DNA of 64,000 bases from Pseudomonas sp. ATCC PTA-122608 (GTDB lineage: Bacteria; Pseudomonadota; Gammaproteobacteria; Pseudomonadales; Pseudomonadaceae). Where the stretch lies: positions 406,434 through 470,433 of the forward strand of contig NZ_LPNO01000035.1 in the NCBI RefSeq assembly GCF_001952855.1, given 5' to 3'. Position numbers and translations under genes: made by a program. The notes under the pieces were generated by a model. That model was not told the DNA's origin, did no database searches, and worked only from the letters and a program-made list of their open reading frames with translations. Shown in pieces: positions 33,237 through 41,997 of the stretch (the stretch's first letter is position 1; every line of letters starts with the position of its first letter).

Positions 33237-34508
33237 ATGTTTTACCTGTTATCCCTTATCGCGCTGTCAGCGGGTTTGCTCGCGGCGAAAAATCCAAAAT
33301 ACTCAATTGTAGTGTTTGGGATAATGCTGGCTGTTATTCCCACGGGTAACTCCTACAGCGAAATAATCTCGCTCAAAGGCATCTACTTTTTTGACTTTTA
33401 CATCGTCGGTGGGCTGGGTGCACTGCTGGTCAGGCAGGTGGTTTCTCAGAAGAAACAACTGACAGTTCCAGGCGGCCTGCTGTTTGGCTGTGGACTCTAT
33501 GTGGTGTTACTGGCGTGCGGCTTGCTGGAGTCTTCGAACAAGTACCTGTTGAAGGATGTTCGACCTTTTATAATGATTCTGTCGTTTATCGTGCTCTCAA
33601 ACATCGCGACCCTTGCCGCGAAAACCCTGAAGCTGCAAACCGTGCTTTTGCTATTGATTGCGATGACTGCATTCAACGTGCTGGATATCGCTTGGTTGCG
33701 GTTGGGCTTGTACAAGTTTCAAGACGTCTACTATGAAGAGAACGCCTACCGGTACCTGGATGGCGGTACGTACGCCGCCGTGGCTTATCTGATTTATTAC
33801 TTCATAGACCCACGGCTGTTTGAACAGAGAAAAAAGCTCGCAAGAATTTGTCTGGCGACCTCTTTCATCTGTCTGTTTATCGCCAACTCGCGGTTCATCT
33901 TTGTTGCGGTGTTTGCGGCGATCATCATTCACCAATATATAAAGCCGGCCCGCATGATCGGGGTCGCCCTGGCCGGGGCGGTTGTGCTGATGGCGTTTAT
34001 CGGCGTCAGCAACATGATCGGTGCTGATCGAATCAATGACGGTTTGTCTTCTGAAGGCATGGCCGCTCAACTGGGCACTCGTTTCAGCCCCGCGCTGGAA
34101 CTGATCCGGGGCATGAACCCGCTGCATTACTTTGTCGGATTGGGCGCGGGAACGCCGTTCGAAATTCCCTGGTTTGAATACCGTGGCCTCGATGACAAGA
34201 ACTCGAATATCGACAGTGCCTACTTAACGTACTTCGTGAAGTACGGGCTGATCGGCTTGTACTTGTTGTACGTGTTCATTACCTCGATTACCCAGCACAT
34301 GAACAGCCGGGTGGCGGTCTCGATCGCTGTGTTTTTGGGCGTGATGTTCGTTGTGTCGGCCACGCCTTATCAGCCTTACGCCATCGGGATCGCTTATGGC
34401 GCCATCGTCCTGCGCGTCTGTGCGGAACACACGGCCAGGCAACGCAAAAAGCTGCTCAAGCCAAGCCTGCCGCGGATAACCACGCCCTTACAGGTGAATG
34501 CCGGATGA
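33237..34508 (+). CDS. wzy: Wzy-type polysaccharide polymerase
   Basis: A 423-residue polytopic membrane protein with about ten or more hydrophobic helices and a large periplasmic loop near residues 285-330, the O-antigen polymerase/ligase (Wzy_C) arrangement. It should polymerise lipid-linked repeat units in the periplasm. The frame is open from 33174, but the 21 extra codons cover the ops element and are hydrophilic; MFYLLSLIALSAG at 33237 is the natural membrane start. It overlaps wzx by 4 nt. Confidence 0.82.
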   Translation: MFYLLSLIALSAGLLAAKNPKYSIVVFGIMLAVIPTGNSYSEIISLKGIYFFDFYIVGGLGALLVRQVVSQKKQLTVPGGLLFGCGLYVVLLACGLLESSNKYLLKDVRPFIMILSFIVLSNIATLAAKTLKLQTVLLLLIAMTAFNVLDIAWLRLGLYKFQDVYYEENAYRYLDGGTYAAVAYLIYYFIDPRLFEQRKKLARICLATSFICLFIANSRFIFVAVFAAIIIHQYIKPARMIGVALAGAVVLMAFIGVSNMIGADRINDGLSSEGMAAQLGTRFSPALELIRGMNPLHYFVGLGAGTPFEIPWFEYRGLDDKNSNIDSAYLTYFVKYGLIGLYLLYVFITSITQHMNSRVAVSIAVFLGVMFVVSATPYQPYAIGIAYGAIVLRVCAEHTARQRKKLLKPSLPRITTPLQVNAG

Positions 34509-35965
34509 ACAGCACCGTATTGAAAAAATTCGTCTCCAGTACGGCCTGGAGCTTTATATCCGCCGTCGCTACCAAGGTGTCGGTGGTCATTACCGGCATA
34601 TTGGTGGCCCGGGTACTGGGCGCCCAATCCTTTGGTGAATACGGCCTGATCCAAAGTGCGATTGTGATGCTGGCCAACGTTGCCGCCCAAGCAACCACCA
34701 CGGCAACGGCCAAGCATATCGGGCAGTTCAAAGAAAGCAGCCCCGAGAAAACCGGCCGGGGTATCGCCCTGACGCTGATATTTTCGGTGTTTTTCAGCGC
34801 GATGATCATCGGGACAGCGCTGTTTTTCCCGCACTTCTTCTCCAGCGTTATTTTGGGCGCAGACAGCCTGAGCGCGGCGTCGCTGATTGTATTGGGCACC
34901 ATCACGTTCATTATTCTGTCGGGGTGGACCCAAGGCTGCCTGACCGGTTGGGGGCAATACCGCTTGATTGCGACGATCAATGGAATCATCGCGATTGTCG
35001 CGATCCCGGCGACGTACTTCCTCACGGTCAAGTTCAGACTCAACGGCGCGCTGCTGGGGTTGGCCGGTTCCCAATTGCTGATCGTGTTCTTCAGCGCACT
35101 GGCCTGCTGGAAAATACTCAAGGCCCGGAACACCACGCTGAGCTTCACAGGTGCGATGACTGAAAAGCATGCCGTGCTGTCGGTGGGCCTGCCGGTATTG
35201 CTGACGGGCTTGATGGTCGCCCCAATGAACTGGTTCGCCAACAAGTTGTTGGCAGAAACAACTAACGGCCTTGCGGCGTTGGGCATGTACGCCGCCGCCA
35301 TGCAATGGAACGCGATCTTTTCACATGTCTCTGTAGTATTAGGCTCCGTACTGGTTCCGATGCTGGCTGCAGCGCTGGGCGGTAAAAACCGCAAGCTGGA
35401 CGCCTTGAACTTTCTGTCAGGCTGGTTAGTGGTGCTGGTGATCATACAGCCGGTGATCATGTTTCCCGAGTTGCTGGCCAAACTCTACGGGAGCAGTTTC
35501 CTCGGGCGGGATTTTGAAGTCACGTTGGTGCTGGTAATCCTCGGATCTTTGCTCAGTGCATTCAAGTCGGGCATATCAAGAAAGATGATCGTGATGAACC
35601 TGGCTTGGTTCAGCGTCATGAGTAACATTCTATGGGGCCTGCTGTTTATCGCCGGCGCGTTATGGCTCAGGGAGCAGGGCGCAATCGGGATTGCCAAGGC
35701 ATTCATCGGTTCGCAGTTCATCCACTTCCTGCTGGGCCTGCCTTATTTTGTTTATAAGAAAATACTGCCTTTGGAACTGCTTATTTCTCCCAGGATCCTG
35801 ATCCTGTGGACATTGCCTTTTATCAGTTTCATAGCCAGCGCCTACGTTGAAAGTGTGCTGTATCGATTGATGATTATGGCGACGATATTTATCTACATTC
35901 TTGCAACGACGTTTGCCTTGAATACCGTGTTTAATGACCCCGTGGAAAATGGAAGCCCAGCATGA
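34505..35965 (+). CDS. wzx: Wzx-type polysaccharide flippase
   Basis: A 486-residue membrane protein with about 12-14 helices of the polysaccharide transporter (PST/MOP) family. The N terminus has the typical SSTAWSFISAVATKVSVVITGILVARVLGAQSFGEYGL pattern. It should flip undecaprenyl-diphosphate-linked repeat units to the periplasm. Start and stop overlap wzy and the pyruvyltransferase gene by 4 nt each, showing a tightly coupled operon. Confidence 0.9.
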   Translation: MNSTVLKKFVSSTAWSFISAVATKVSVVITGILVARVLGAQSFGEYGLIQSAIVMLANVAAQATTTATAKHIGQFKESSPEKTGRGIALTLIFSVFFSAMIIGTALFFPHFFSSVILGADSLSAASLIVLGTITFIILSGWTQGCLTGWGQYRLIATINGIIAIVAIPATYFLTVKFRLNGALLGLAGSQLLIVFFSALACWKILKARNTTLSFTGAMTEKHAVLSVGLPVLLTGLMVAPMNWFANKLLAETTNGLAALGMYAAAMQWNAIFSHVSVVLGSVLVPMLAAALGGKNRKLDALNFLSGWLVVLVIIQPVIMFPELLAKLYGSSFLGRDFEVTLVLVILGSLLSAFKSGISRKMIVMNLAWFSVMSNILWGLLFIAGALWLREQGAIGIAKAFIGSQFIHFLLGLPYFVYKKILPLELLISPRILILWTLPFISFIASAYVESVLYRLMIMATIFIYILATTFALNTVFNDPVENGSPA

Positions 35966-37113
35966 ATGTCAGTAAAGTTTATATCCGGGGTGCATACGGT
36001 CCGGGTAACTTGGGTGATGACGTATTAATGCTATGCGTGATCAATATTCTGAAAAAGCGCTTTAAAGAGTCGGATATTGCGGTGGGCGTTGACCATCCGG
36101 AGATCGCCAGGAACTTCAACCCGCGCATCAAGTGGCTGCATATCAAGGAACCGGTCAAGGCTGACCTCGTGGTGTTGGGCGGCGGCGGCCAGTTCTTCTC
36201 GTTCATCCCGCCGGCCAAAGAAGTCACCGCCACCACCGGTCGACTGGCGAAGGCCTATAAGAGCATCAAGGCTCAAACCGACCTGAAGTCCACGCTGTTA
36301 CGCCTGTATGTCGGGCTGCGGGGCGGCGTCGACAGAATCTATTTCCATCAGCGTCTGGCGGCGTTCTGTATCGGCCTGGGCCCGTTTGATGGCGGCGGCA
36401 AGCTGTTGACCCGTGCCGTCAGCGTGATCAATCGCTGTGACTACATTTCCGTGCGGGACGGTACCAGCCAGCAGCATTGCAATACCTTTGGAAAGAAAGA
36501 CGTGGAGGTGTACACCGACCCCAGCCTGCTTTCCGATCTGTGGATCTCCAGCAAAGACCTGGAAATCGGCAGCCTCAAGAAGGGCAAATACCTGTCCTTT
36601 ATCCTGCGCGACTGGCCCCACGACGCGAACGGGCAACAGTTCATCAAGGCGATGGTCAAGGCCGCTGATGAGTTGGCCAAACGTGGCGAGCAGGTGCGCC
36701 TGGTCTCGCTCTACAAAGAGCGTGACCAGCACCTGATCGACAAGTACGACACCTTCGAGTGGTTGTGCTGGGACGCCGCCGGCGATACGCCTGAAACCTT
36801 CATGGCGAAACTGATCGTTGAGTCCGACGTGATCATCAGTGCGCGGGCCCACGGCGTACTCCTGCCGGCTTCCCTGGGTTTCCCGACCATCGCCGTTGAG
36901 ATCGAAAACAAGCTGAAAAAAGTCCATGAAATGCTGCCGCACGGCACGAAGCTGGTCAGCGTCCCGGACCCCGACGTGATCATGAGCACCATCAGCGAAT
37001 TCCGCCAATCGAAAGCGCAAATGGCCGAGCACCTCAAGCAAGAAATTTCCCAGCGATCTTCCATTGCGCAAAAAGCGGTCGACGATTTTTTGAAATGGGT
37101 CGATGGAAAATAA
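35962..37113 (+). CDS. Polysaccharide pyruvyltransferase
   Basis: A 383-residue protein of the polysaccharide pyruvyl transferase family (CsaB/WcaK type). It has the N-terminal RGAYGPGNLGDDVLML and VVLGGGGQFF motifs and the C-terminal ISARAHGVLLPASLGFPTIAVEIENK region that binds phosphoenolpyruvate. It adds a pyruvate ketal to a sugar of the repeat unit, making the polymer acidic. It overlaps wzx by 4 nt and ends about 20 nt before the lyase-like gene. Confidence 0.9.
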   Translation: MNVSKVYIRGAYGPGNLGDDVLMLCVINILKKRFKESDIAVGVDHPEIARNFNPRIKWLHIKEPVKADLVVLGGGGQFFSFIPPAKEVTATTGRLAKAYKSIKAQTDLKSTLLRLYVGLRGGVDRIYFHQRLAAFCIGLGPFDGGGKLLTRAVSVINRCDYISVRDGTSQQHCNTFGKKDVEVYTDPSLLSDLWISSKDLEIGSLKKGKYLSFILRDWPHDANGQQFIKAMVKAADELAKRGEQVRLVSLYKERDQHLIDKYDTFEWLCWDAAGDTPETFMAKLIVESDVIISARAHGVLLPASLGFPTIAVEIENKLKKVHEMLPHGTKLVSVPDPDVIMSTISEFRQSKAQMAEHLKQEISQRSSIAQKAVDDFLKWVDGK

Positions 37114-37132
37114 AGTGGAGGGGGCAACCGAC

Positions 37133-37978
37133 GTGAAAAAGACAGCCTTGACGCTACTCACTTTGGCGTTCTCTGTGCAGGTGGCCGCGAGCGGCGCAAC
37201 AGAGGTAAGCGACCGCTGCGAGCAACGCATCAAAAACATCTATCCGTCACTTCCTGATGTGTCGCAGGTGCTCGACGGTGCTCAGGCGCAGAACAGCATC
37301 AAGGGCCGCGCCAATTTAACCAACAAAACCTACAGCCAGAAAATCAAGGACATCGCCGTGCATTTTCCCGCCGGCTCGTACGACCCGGGCTCGATGGTGC
37401 GCTTGGGTTTGCCCTATGGCGGAATCGAATTCAAATCCGCGCTTCCGCAACCGGGCAGGGAATGCCTGGTACTGACGTACGAGTTAAAGTTCGACGAGAA
37501 CTTCAATTTTGTAAAAGGCGGCAAGCTCCCGGGTCTCTACGGTGGCACCGGCAATACCGGCGGAAAAATACCCAACGGCCACGATGGCTTTTCCACGCGC
37601 TACATCTGGAAAGAGAAGGGCACCGGTGCGATCTATGCCTATTTGCCCACCAGCAAAACATGGGGCACGGCAGTAGGCCTGGGCTCCTGGATATTTACCG
37701 TCGGCCAATGGCACAGGTTGGAGCAACTGGTGAAGTTGAATACGCCAGGGCAGGCCGACGGCGTGATTTCGATCTGGTACGACAAAAAACTGGTGCACTC
37801 CGAAACCGGACTGACGTTCAGAGACACGCCGGACATCACCATTGATGGCCTGCTGTTTTCTACGTTCTTTGGTGGGAATAACCCGTCTTTCGCCACGCCG
37901 GTCAGCACCAATATCCGCTTCAGGAATTTTGTGATGAGTTCCCAGCGCGTGACTGATCCATCAGGGCAGGGTGACTAA
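37133..37978 (+). CDS. Secreted polysaccharide-lyase-like protein (PL14 type)
   Basis: A 281-residue protein with a signal peptide (VKKTALTLLTLAFSVQVAASGA). The mature part is all-beta and carries the stretch GGKLPGLYGGTG, GHDGFSTRYIWKEKG and AYLPTSKTWG, which resembles polysaccharide lyase family 14 alginate/glucuronan lyases (from memory). A periplasmic lyase would trim or clear uronate-containing polymer, as AlgL does in alginate synthesis. The start was set at GTG 37133, preceded by AGGGGG and beginning the signal peptide; an ATG at 37103 overlaps the previous gene. The acetyltransferase GTG follows its stop immediately. Confidence 0.72.
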   Translation: MKKTALTLLTLAFSVQVAASGATEVSDRCEQRIKNIYPSLPDVSQVLDGAQAQNSIKGRANLTNKTYSQKIKDIAVHFPAGSYDPGSMVRLGLPYGGIEFKSALPQPGRECLVLTYELKFDENFNFVKGGKLPGLYGGTGNTGGKIPNGHDGFSTRYIWKEKGTGAIYAYLPTSKTWGTAVGLGSWIFTVGQWHRLEQLVKLNTPGQADGVISIWYDKKLVHSETGLTFRDTPDITIDGLLFSTFFGGNNPSFATPVSTNIRFRNFVMSSQRVTDPSGQGD

Positions 37979-38521
37979 GTGAAAAACCTGAAACTGAATA
38001 TCAAGAAGGCCGCTGTTGCGCTGTTTAATTCGCTGCTCAGCCTGGCGTTGTTTTTCAATCTGAGGCGTTCACTGCTCAGGCTGACCGGCTGCCGGGTGGG
38101 CGCAAAAACCACGGTTCACCGCAAGGTGGTTTTTTTCACCTTCGGCAACTTCTCCATCGGGAAAAACTGCACGGTCAATTACGACTGCTACCTGGACAAC
38201 AGGGCGGGTATCCAGATTGGGGATAACGTCAATATTTCCCACAACGCCCGGATTTATACCTTGGGTCACGATATCGATGACCCGATGAGTTGCCTGGTGG
38301 GCAAACCCGTAGTGATCGAAGACAACGCATGGATCTTTCCCAATGTGATGGTGATGCCAGGCGTCACCATCGGAAAAGGCGCCGTGGTTTATCCAGGCAG
38401 TGTGGTCACGCGCAACGTTGAAGCGTACTCGATTGTGGGCGGCAACCCGGCCAAACATCTTCGCTACAGGAATAAAAATATTCTGTACCGCGCCGACTTT
38501 CCGATTTGGTTTGCAGTGTAA
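37979..38521 (+). CDS. Hexapeptide-repeat acetyltransferase (WcaF-like)
   Basis: A 180-residue left-handed beta-helix acyltransferase. The repeats are visible from about 55 to 150 (NFSIGKNCTVNYDCYLDN, IQIGDNVNISHNARIYTLGHDID, VVIEDNAWIFPNVMVMPGVTIGKGAVVYPGSVVTRNV), with the catalytic-type His in TLGHD and the family end GNPAKHLRYR. It should O-acetylate a sugar of the repeat unit using acetyl-CoA. The start is GTG directly after the lyase stop. Confidence 0.88.
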   Translation: MKNLKLNIKKAAVALFNSLLSLALFFNLRRSLLRLTGCRVGAKTTVHRKVVFFTFGNFSIGKNCTVNYDCYLDNRAGIQIGDNVNISHNARIYTLGHDIDDPMSCLVGKPVVIEDNAWIFPNVMVMPGVTIGKGAVVYPGSVVTRNVEAYSIVGGNPAKHLRYRNKNILYRADFPIWFAV

Positions 38522-38560
38522 GCCCTTCACTTGCCCCTTCTATTTATGCAGGACTCTGAC

Positions 38561-39535
38561 GTGAAATCATTAATGATCGCATGGATTGGCTATCAACGAC
38601 GCGCCGATACCATGAAGCAATATTGGGCGTATGACATTCTGCATCTGCCCAACCGGTTCAAGAAGAAGTCGGCACGGCCACTGGACTACTTGATCAAGTC
38701 GTTCAAAACCATCAAAACGCTGTTGGCCGGTTCGCCGGAAGTGCTGTGGGTGCAGTTGCCGCCGAGTCCGGTATTGCATATAGCACTGGCCTACAAATTT
38801 ATATTTAACCGGCGCCTGAAGATTATTGCCGATGCCCACAACAGCTTGTTGCGCAAACAGTGGATAGGCTTTCCGGGCACTGTATCCCTGTTGAACAGAA
38901 TCGATGCGGTGGTCGTGCATAACTTTAAGGTCAAAGAAGAGTTGGCAATCCTTGGCGTCAAGGAAACCAATATTTTTATCCTGGAAGACTTGCCGTGTGA
39001 TTTTTCGGCGGCGGCCGCCACTGAGCGCGAGACGCCCTATGTGCTGTTTCCGTGTTCCTTTGATATCGATGAGCCGATAGAAATCGTGATCAACGCGGCC
39101 CGGGAAATGCCGGATGTCGACTTTCTGATCACCGGCAAGCACCAGGGCAAGTTGTCCGAAGAGCTCGTGGCGTCACTTCCCGCGAACATCAAGCTGACCG
39201 GCTTCCTCAGCAAAGCGACGTTCGAACAGCTGCTGTGCAACGCGAATGTGGTGCTCGGCCTGACCACCCGCGACAACGTGCAGTTGAGCGTGGCCAACGA
39301 AGCGGTCAGCGCCGGCAGGCCGATGGCGCTCTCGAATACCACGGTACTGCGCTCGCTGTTTTCCGAAGCAGCAGTGTTCGTGGACACCATGAACCCGCTG
39401 TCCATAAAGGCCGGCGTCGCGCAGCTCATCGCCAATCAAGAAATCTATAAAGAGAAATCAGCCTTGCTCAAAGCCAAGCGAATTACCCGCTGGAAAGGCC
39501 AGGCACAACTGTTAAGAACTGCCGCCACTATTTAA
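38561..39535 (+). CDS. GT-B fold glycosyltransferase (GT4-like)
   Basis: A 324-residue glycosyltransferase of the GT-B fold. The N-terminal half has IIADAHNSLL and the AVVVHNFKVKEELAILGV acceptor-side pattern. The C-terminal half has FLITGKHQGK, IKLTGFLSKATFEQLLCNANVVLGLTTRDNVQLSVANEAVSAGRPMALSNT, a GT4-like donor site. The sugar added is not predictable; mannose is a candidate because manC is in the operon (inference). The start was set at GTG 38561 with AGGA at 38550; in-frame ATG 38546 and TTG 38531 exist. Confidence 0.82.
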   Translation: MKSLMIAWIGYQRRADTMKQYWAYDILHLPNRFKKKSARPLDYLIKSFKTIKTLLAGSPEVLWVQLPPSPVLHIALAYKFIFNRRLKIIADAHNSLLRKQWIGFPGTVSLLNRIDAVVVHNFKVKEELAILGVKETNIFILEDLPCDFSAAAATERETPYVLFPCSFDIDEPIEIVINAAREMPDVDFLITGKHQGKLSEELVASLPANIKLTGFLSKATFEQLLCNANVVLGLTTRDNVQLSVANEAVSAGRPMALSNTTVLRSLFSEAAVFVDTMNPLSIKAGVAQLIANQEIYKEKSALLKAKRITRWKGQAQLLRTAATI

Positions 39536-39570
39536 TGATGTCTATTACACCTGACAGGAAGGGAACCGTC

Positions 39571-40026
39571 ATGAGTCAATCAAGTGATGTTTTATTGATT
39601 TGTTCTGGAGGTGGGCACTGGGTGCAAATGAGCAAGTTGCTGCCGGCCTTCGACGGTCAGAAAGTTACCATCGCCACCGTGGATATCAGCATTGGCTCGC
39701 AGTATCCAGCCCATGCTTTTGCGCAAGTCCCTGACTTTAATCGCAGTGAGCCGATGAAGATCATCAAGGGTTTTTGCCAGATCTTTGCGATCGTCTACCG
39801 CAGCAAGGCCAAGTACGTGATCTCCACCGGCGCCGCACCAGGGTTGCTGGGATTGGTGGCGGGAAAACTCATGGGGAAAAAGACCCTGTGGATCGACAGC
39901 ATCGCCAATCCCAAGAAACTCTCGTTGTCCGGCCGCATCGCTGTCTATTTTGTCGATGAGTTGCTGACCCAGTGGCCCTCGCTTTCGCAAAACAGCCGTG
40001 CCCAATATAAAGGGAGGATTGTATAA
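39571..40026 (+). CDS. PssD/Alg14-like glycosyltransferase subunit
   Basis: A 151-residue protein matching the Alg14/PssD membrane-anchor half of a split glycosyltransferase, with ICSGGGHWVQMSKLLPAF near the N terminus and YVISTGAAPGLLGLVAGKLMGKKTLWIDSIANP later. In Rhizobium, PssD and PssE together add glucuronic acid to the lipid-linked glucose. An AGGAAGGG site supports 39571 over the ATG at 39535. The PssE-like gene begins right after its stop codon. Confidence 0.85.
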   Translation: MSQSSDVLLICSGGGHWVQMSKLLPAFDGQKVTIATVDISIGSQYPAHAFAQVPDFNRSEPMKIIKGFCQIFAIVYRSKAKYVISTGAAPGLLGLVAGKLMGKKTLWIDSIANPKKLSLSGRIAVYFVDELLTQWPSLSQNSRAQYKGRIV

Positions 40027-40503
40027 ATGATATTTTGCAGCGTTGGCACTCAAGCACCCTTTGAAAGAATGCTCGGCTACTTGCATGAGTGGAGTCATGC
40101 AAACCCGCAGGTTCCGATTGTGGCCCAAGTGGGCAATAACGAAAATGACCTGGGCCGTATCACGGCGTACAAGACCATCGCCGAGCCGCTGTTTTCCAAG
40201 AACTTCAATGCGTCGAAAGTGATCGTTTCCCATGCGGGCATGGGCAATATCATTCGTTCCCTTGAACTGGGAAAACCCATCGTTATCGTCCCGCGCGACA
40301 GTCGGCGAGGTGAACATATCAATAATCATCAGTTCGACACCGCCGAGAACTTTTCAGACCTTCCGTCGGTGTTTATTGCCCACGATAAAGACGGCTTCTT
40401 TTCGGCGATTGATTCGGCACTTAACTACAGCAGTTCGGAAAGTCCATTGGACTTTACCGAAAGAAACCGCTTGATTAGTTATGTGAAGTCATTCACGTCC
40501 TAA
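40027..40503 (+). CDS. PssE/Alg13-like glycosyltransferase subunit
   Basis: A 158-residue protein matching the catalytic Alg13/PssE half: MIFCSVGTQAPFERML, then SHAGMGNIIRSLELGKPIVIVPRDSRRGEHINNHQ, the GT28 donor-binding signature. It should work with the PssD-like protein encoded immediately upstream (0 nt gap). With ugd in the same operon, UDP-glucuronate is the likely donor (inference from Rhizobium PssDE). Confidence 0.85.
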   Translation: MIFCSVGTQAPFERMLGYLHEWSHANPQVPIVAQVGNNENDLGRITAYKTIAEPLFSKNFNASKVIVSHAGMGNIIRSLELGKPIVIVPRDSRRGEHINNHQFDTAENFSDLPSVFIAHDKDGFFSAIDSALNYSSSESPLDFTERNRLISYVKSFTS

Positions 40504-40557
40504 GTTTCGGCTGTTGGTCGACACGCTCCAATTACGTTTAATCATCGAGTAATCGCT

Positions 40558-41985
40558 ATGATCCCAGTGATATTGTCTGGCGGCTCAGGCACGCGCCTGT
40601 GGCCGCTTTCTAGAGCGCTTAAGCCAAAGCAGTTTATAGCGCTGCACGGTGACTTGAGTTTGTTTCAAGCCACGTTGGACCGCATTAAGAACCTGTCGAT
40701 AGAGGGCGAGAACGTCAGCCCTCCGATCATTGTGTGCAACGAAGAACACCGTTTCATCGTGGCCGAGCAAAGTCGATCGCTGGACTTGATACCGCAGAAA
40801 ATCCTCCTGGAACCCACCGCCCGGAATACCGCCCCGGCGATCGCCGCCGCGACACTGTCAGCCCTGCAAGACGGCGATGACCCGATCCTGCTGGTGTTGG
40901 CGGCAGACCATGTGATCGGCGATACCAGTGCCTTTAATGCAGCCTTGACGCTGGCCACGGTGGAGGTCAACAAGGGCAAGATCGTCACCTTCGGAGTGGT
41001 ACCCACCAAACCCGAGACCGGCTACGGCTACATCCGTACTCAAACCGCTGCGCTCGACGGCGCCGCACATGTCGAGGCCTTTGTCGAAAAGCCCGACCTT
41101 GAGACCGCACAAAGCTACCTGGCCCAAGGCAACTACTTCTGGAACAGCGGCATGTTCATGTTCCGCGCTTCCGTGATGAAGGCTGAGCTCGAGCGCTTGA
41201 GCCCGGAGATCATGGTAGCCGCAGAGCTGTCCCTCTCCAATGCGGCCTACGACCAGGATTTCACCCGGCTCAACCAGGTGGATTTCGTGAACGCGCCCAA
41301 CGTGTCGATTGACTACGCGGTGATGGAAAAAACCGACATCGCGTCGGTGGTCATCCTCAACTCCCCATGGAGCGACCTGGGTGCCTGGGATTCCGTGTGG
41401 GAAGCGGGCCTCAAGGACCAGAACCAGAACTGCACCCAGGGCGACGTGCTGCTGCAAGACGTGACCAACAGTTATGTGCACGCCAGCCACCGCCTGGTCA
41501 CCGTTGCCGGGATCAATGATGTGGTGGTGGTCGAGACCGCCGATGCGATCCTGGTGACCACCAAGGACCATGCGCAAGACGTCAAGAAAATCGTCACCCA
41601 GCTCACAAAGAACCACCGGATCGAAAGCGCCAGTCACCGCGAAGTCTATCGGCCGTGGGGCAAATATGACTCGGTGGACCAGGGTTATCGCTACCAGGTG
41701 AAGCGGATCACGGTCAAGCCGGGGCACAAGCTGTCGGTGCAGCTCCACCACCATCGGGCCGAGCACTGGATCGTGGTGTCCGGCACGGCGAATGTGCAAA
41801 TCGCCGACAAGCAGGTGCTGCTCACCGAGAACCAATCCACCTACATCCCCATTGGCGTCGTGCACTCCCTGGAAAACCCGGGACGCATCCCGCTGGAGCT
41901 GATTGAAGTCCAGTCCGGCTCCTACCTGGGCGAAGACGACATCATCCGCTTTGAAGACCGCTATGGCCGCCTCGAGCTTGTTTAA
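40558..41985 (+). CDS. manC: Mannose-1-phosphate guanylyltransferase / mannose-6-phosphate isomerase
   Basis: A 475-residue bifunctional type II enzyme (AlgA/ManC/CpsB family). The N-terminal nucleotidyltransferase has GGSGTRLWPLSR at 8-19 and FVEKPD. The C-terminal cupin isomerase has QLHHHRAEHWIVVSGTA. It converts fructose-6-phosphate to mannose-6-phosphate and mannose-1-phosphate to GDP-mannose; the mutase (AlgC type) is not in the window. This implies a mannose- or mannose-derived sugar in the polymer. Confidence 0.93.
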   Translation: MIPVILSGGSGTRLWPLSRALKPKQFIALHGDLSLFQATLDRIKNLSIEGENVSPPIIVCNEEHRFIVAEQSRSLDLIPQKILLEPTARNTAPAIAAATLSALQDGDDPILLVLAADHVIGDTSAFNAALTLATVEVNKGKIVTFGVVPTKPETGYGYIRTQTAALDGAAHVEAFVEKPDLETAQSYLAQGNYFWNSGMFMFRASVMKAELERLSPEIMVAAELSLSNAAYDQDFTRLNQVDFVNAPNVSIDYAVMEKTDIASVVILNSPWSDLGAWDSVWEAGLKDQNQNCTQGDVLLQDVTNSYVHASHRLVTVAGINDVVVVETADAILVTTKDHAQDVKKIVTQLTKNHRIESASHREVYRPWGKYDSVDQGYRYQVKRITVKPGHKLSVQLHHHRAEHWIVVSGTANVQIADKQVLLTENQSTYIPIGVVHSLENPGRIPLELIEVQSGSYLGEDDIIRFEDRYGRLELV

Positions 41986-41997
41986 AGGACTATTGAA

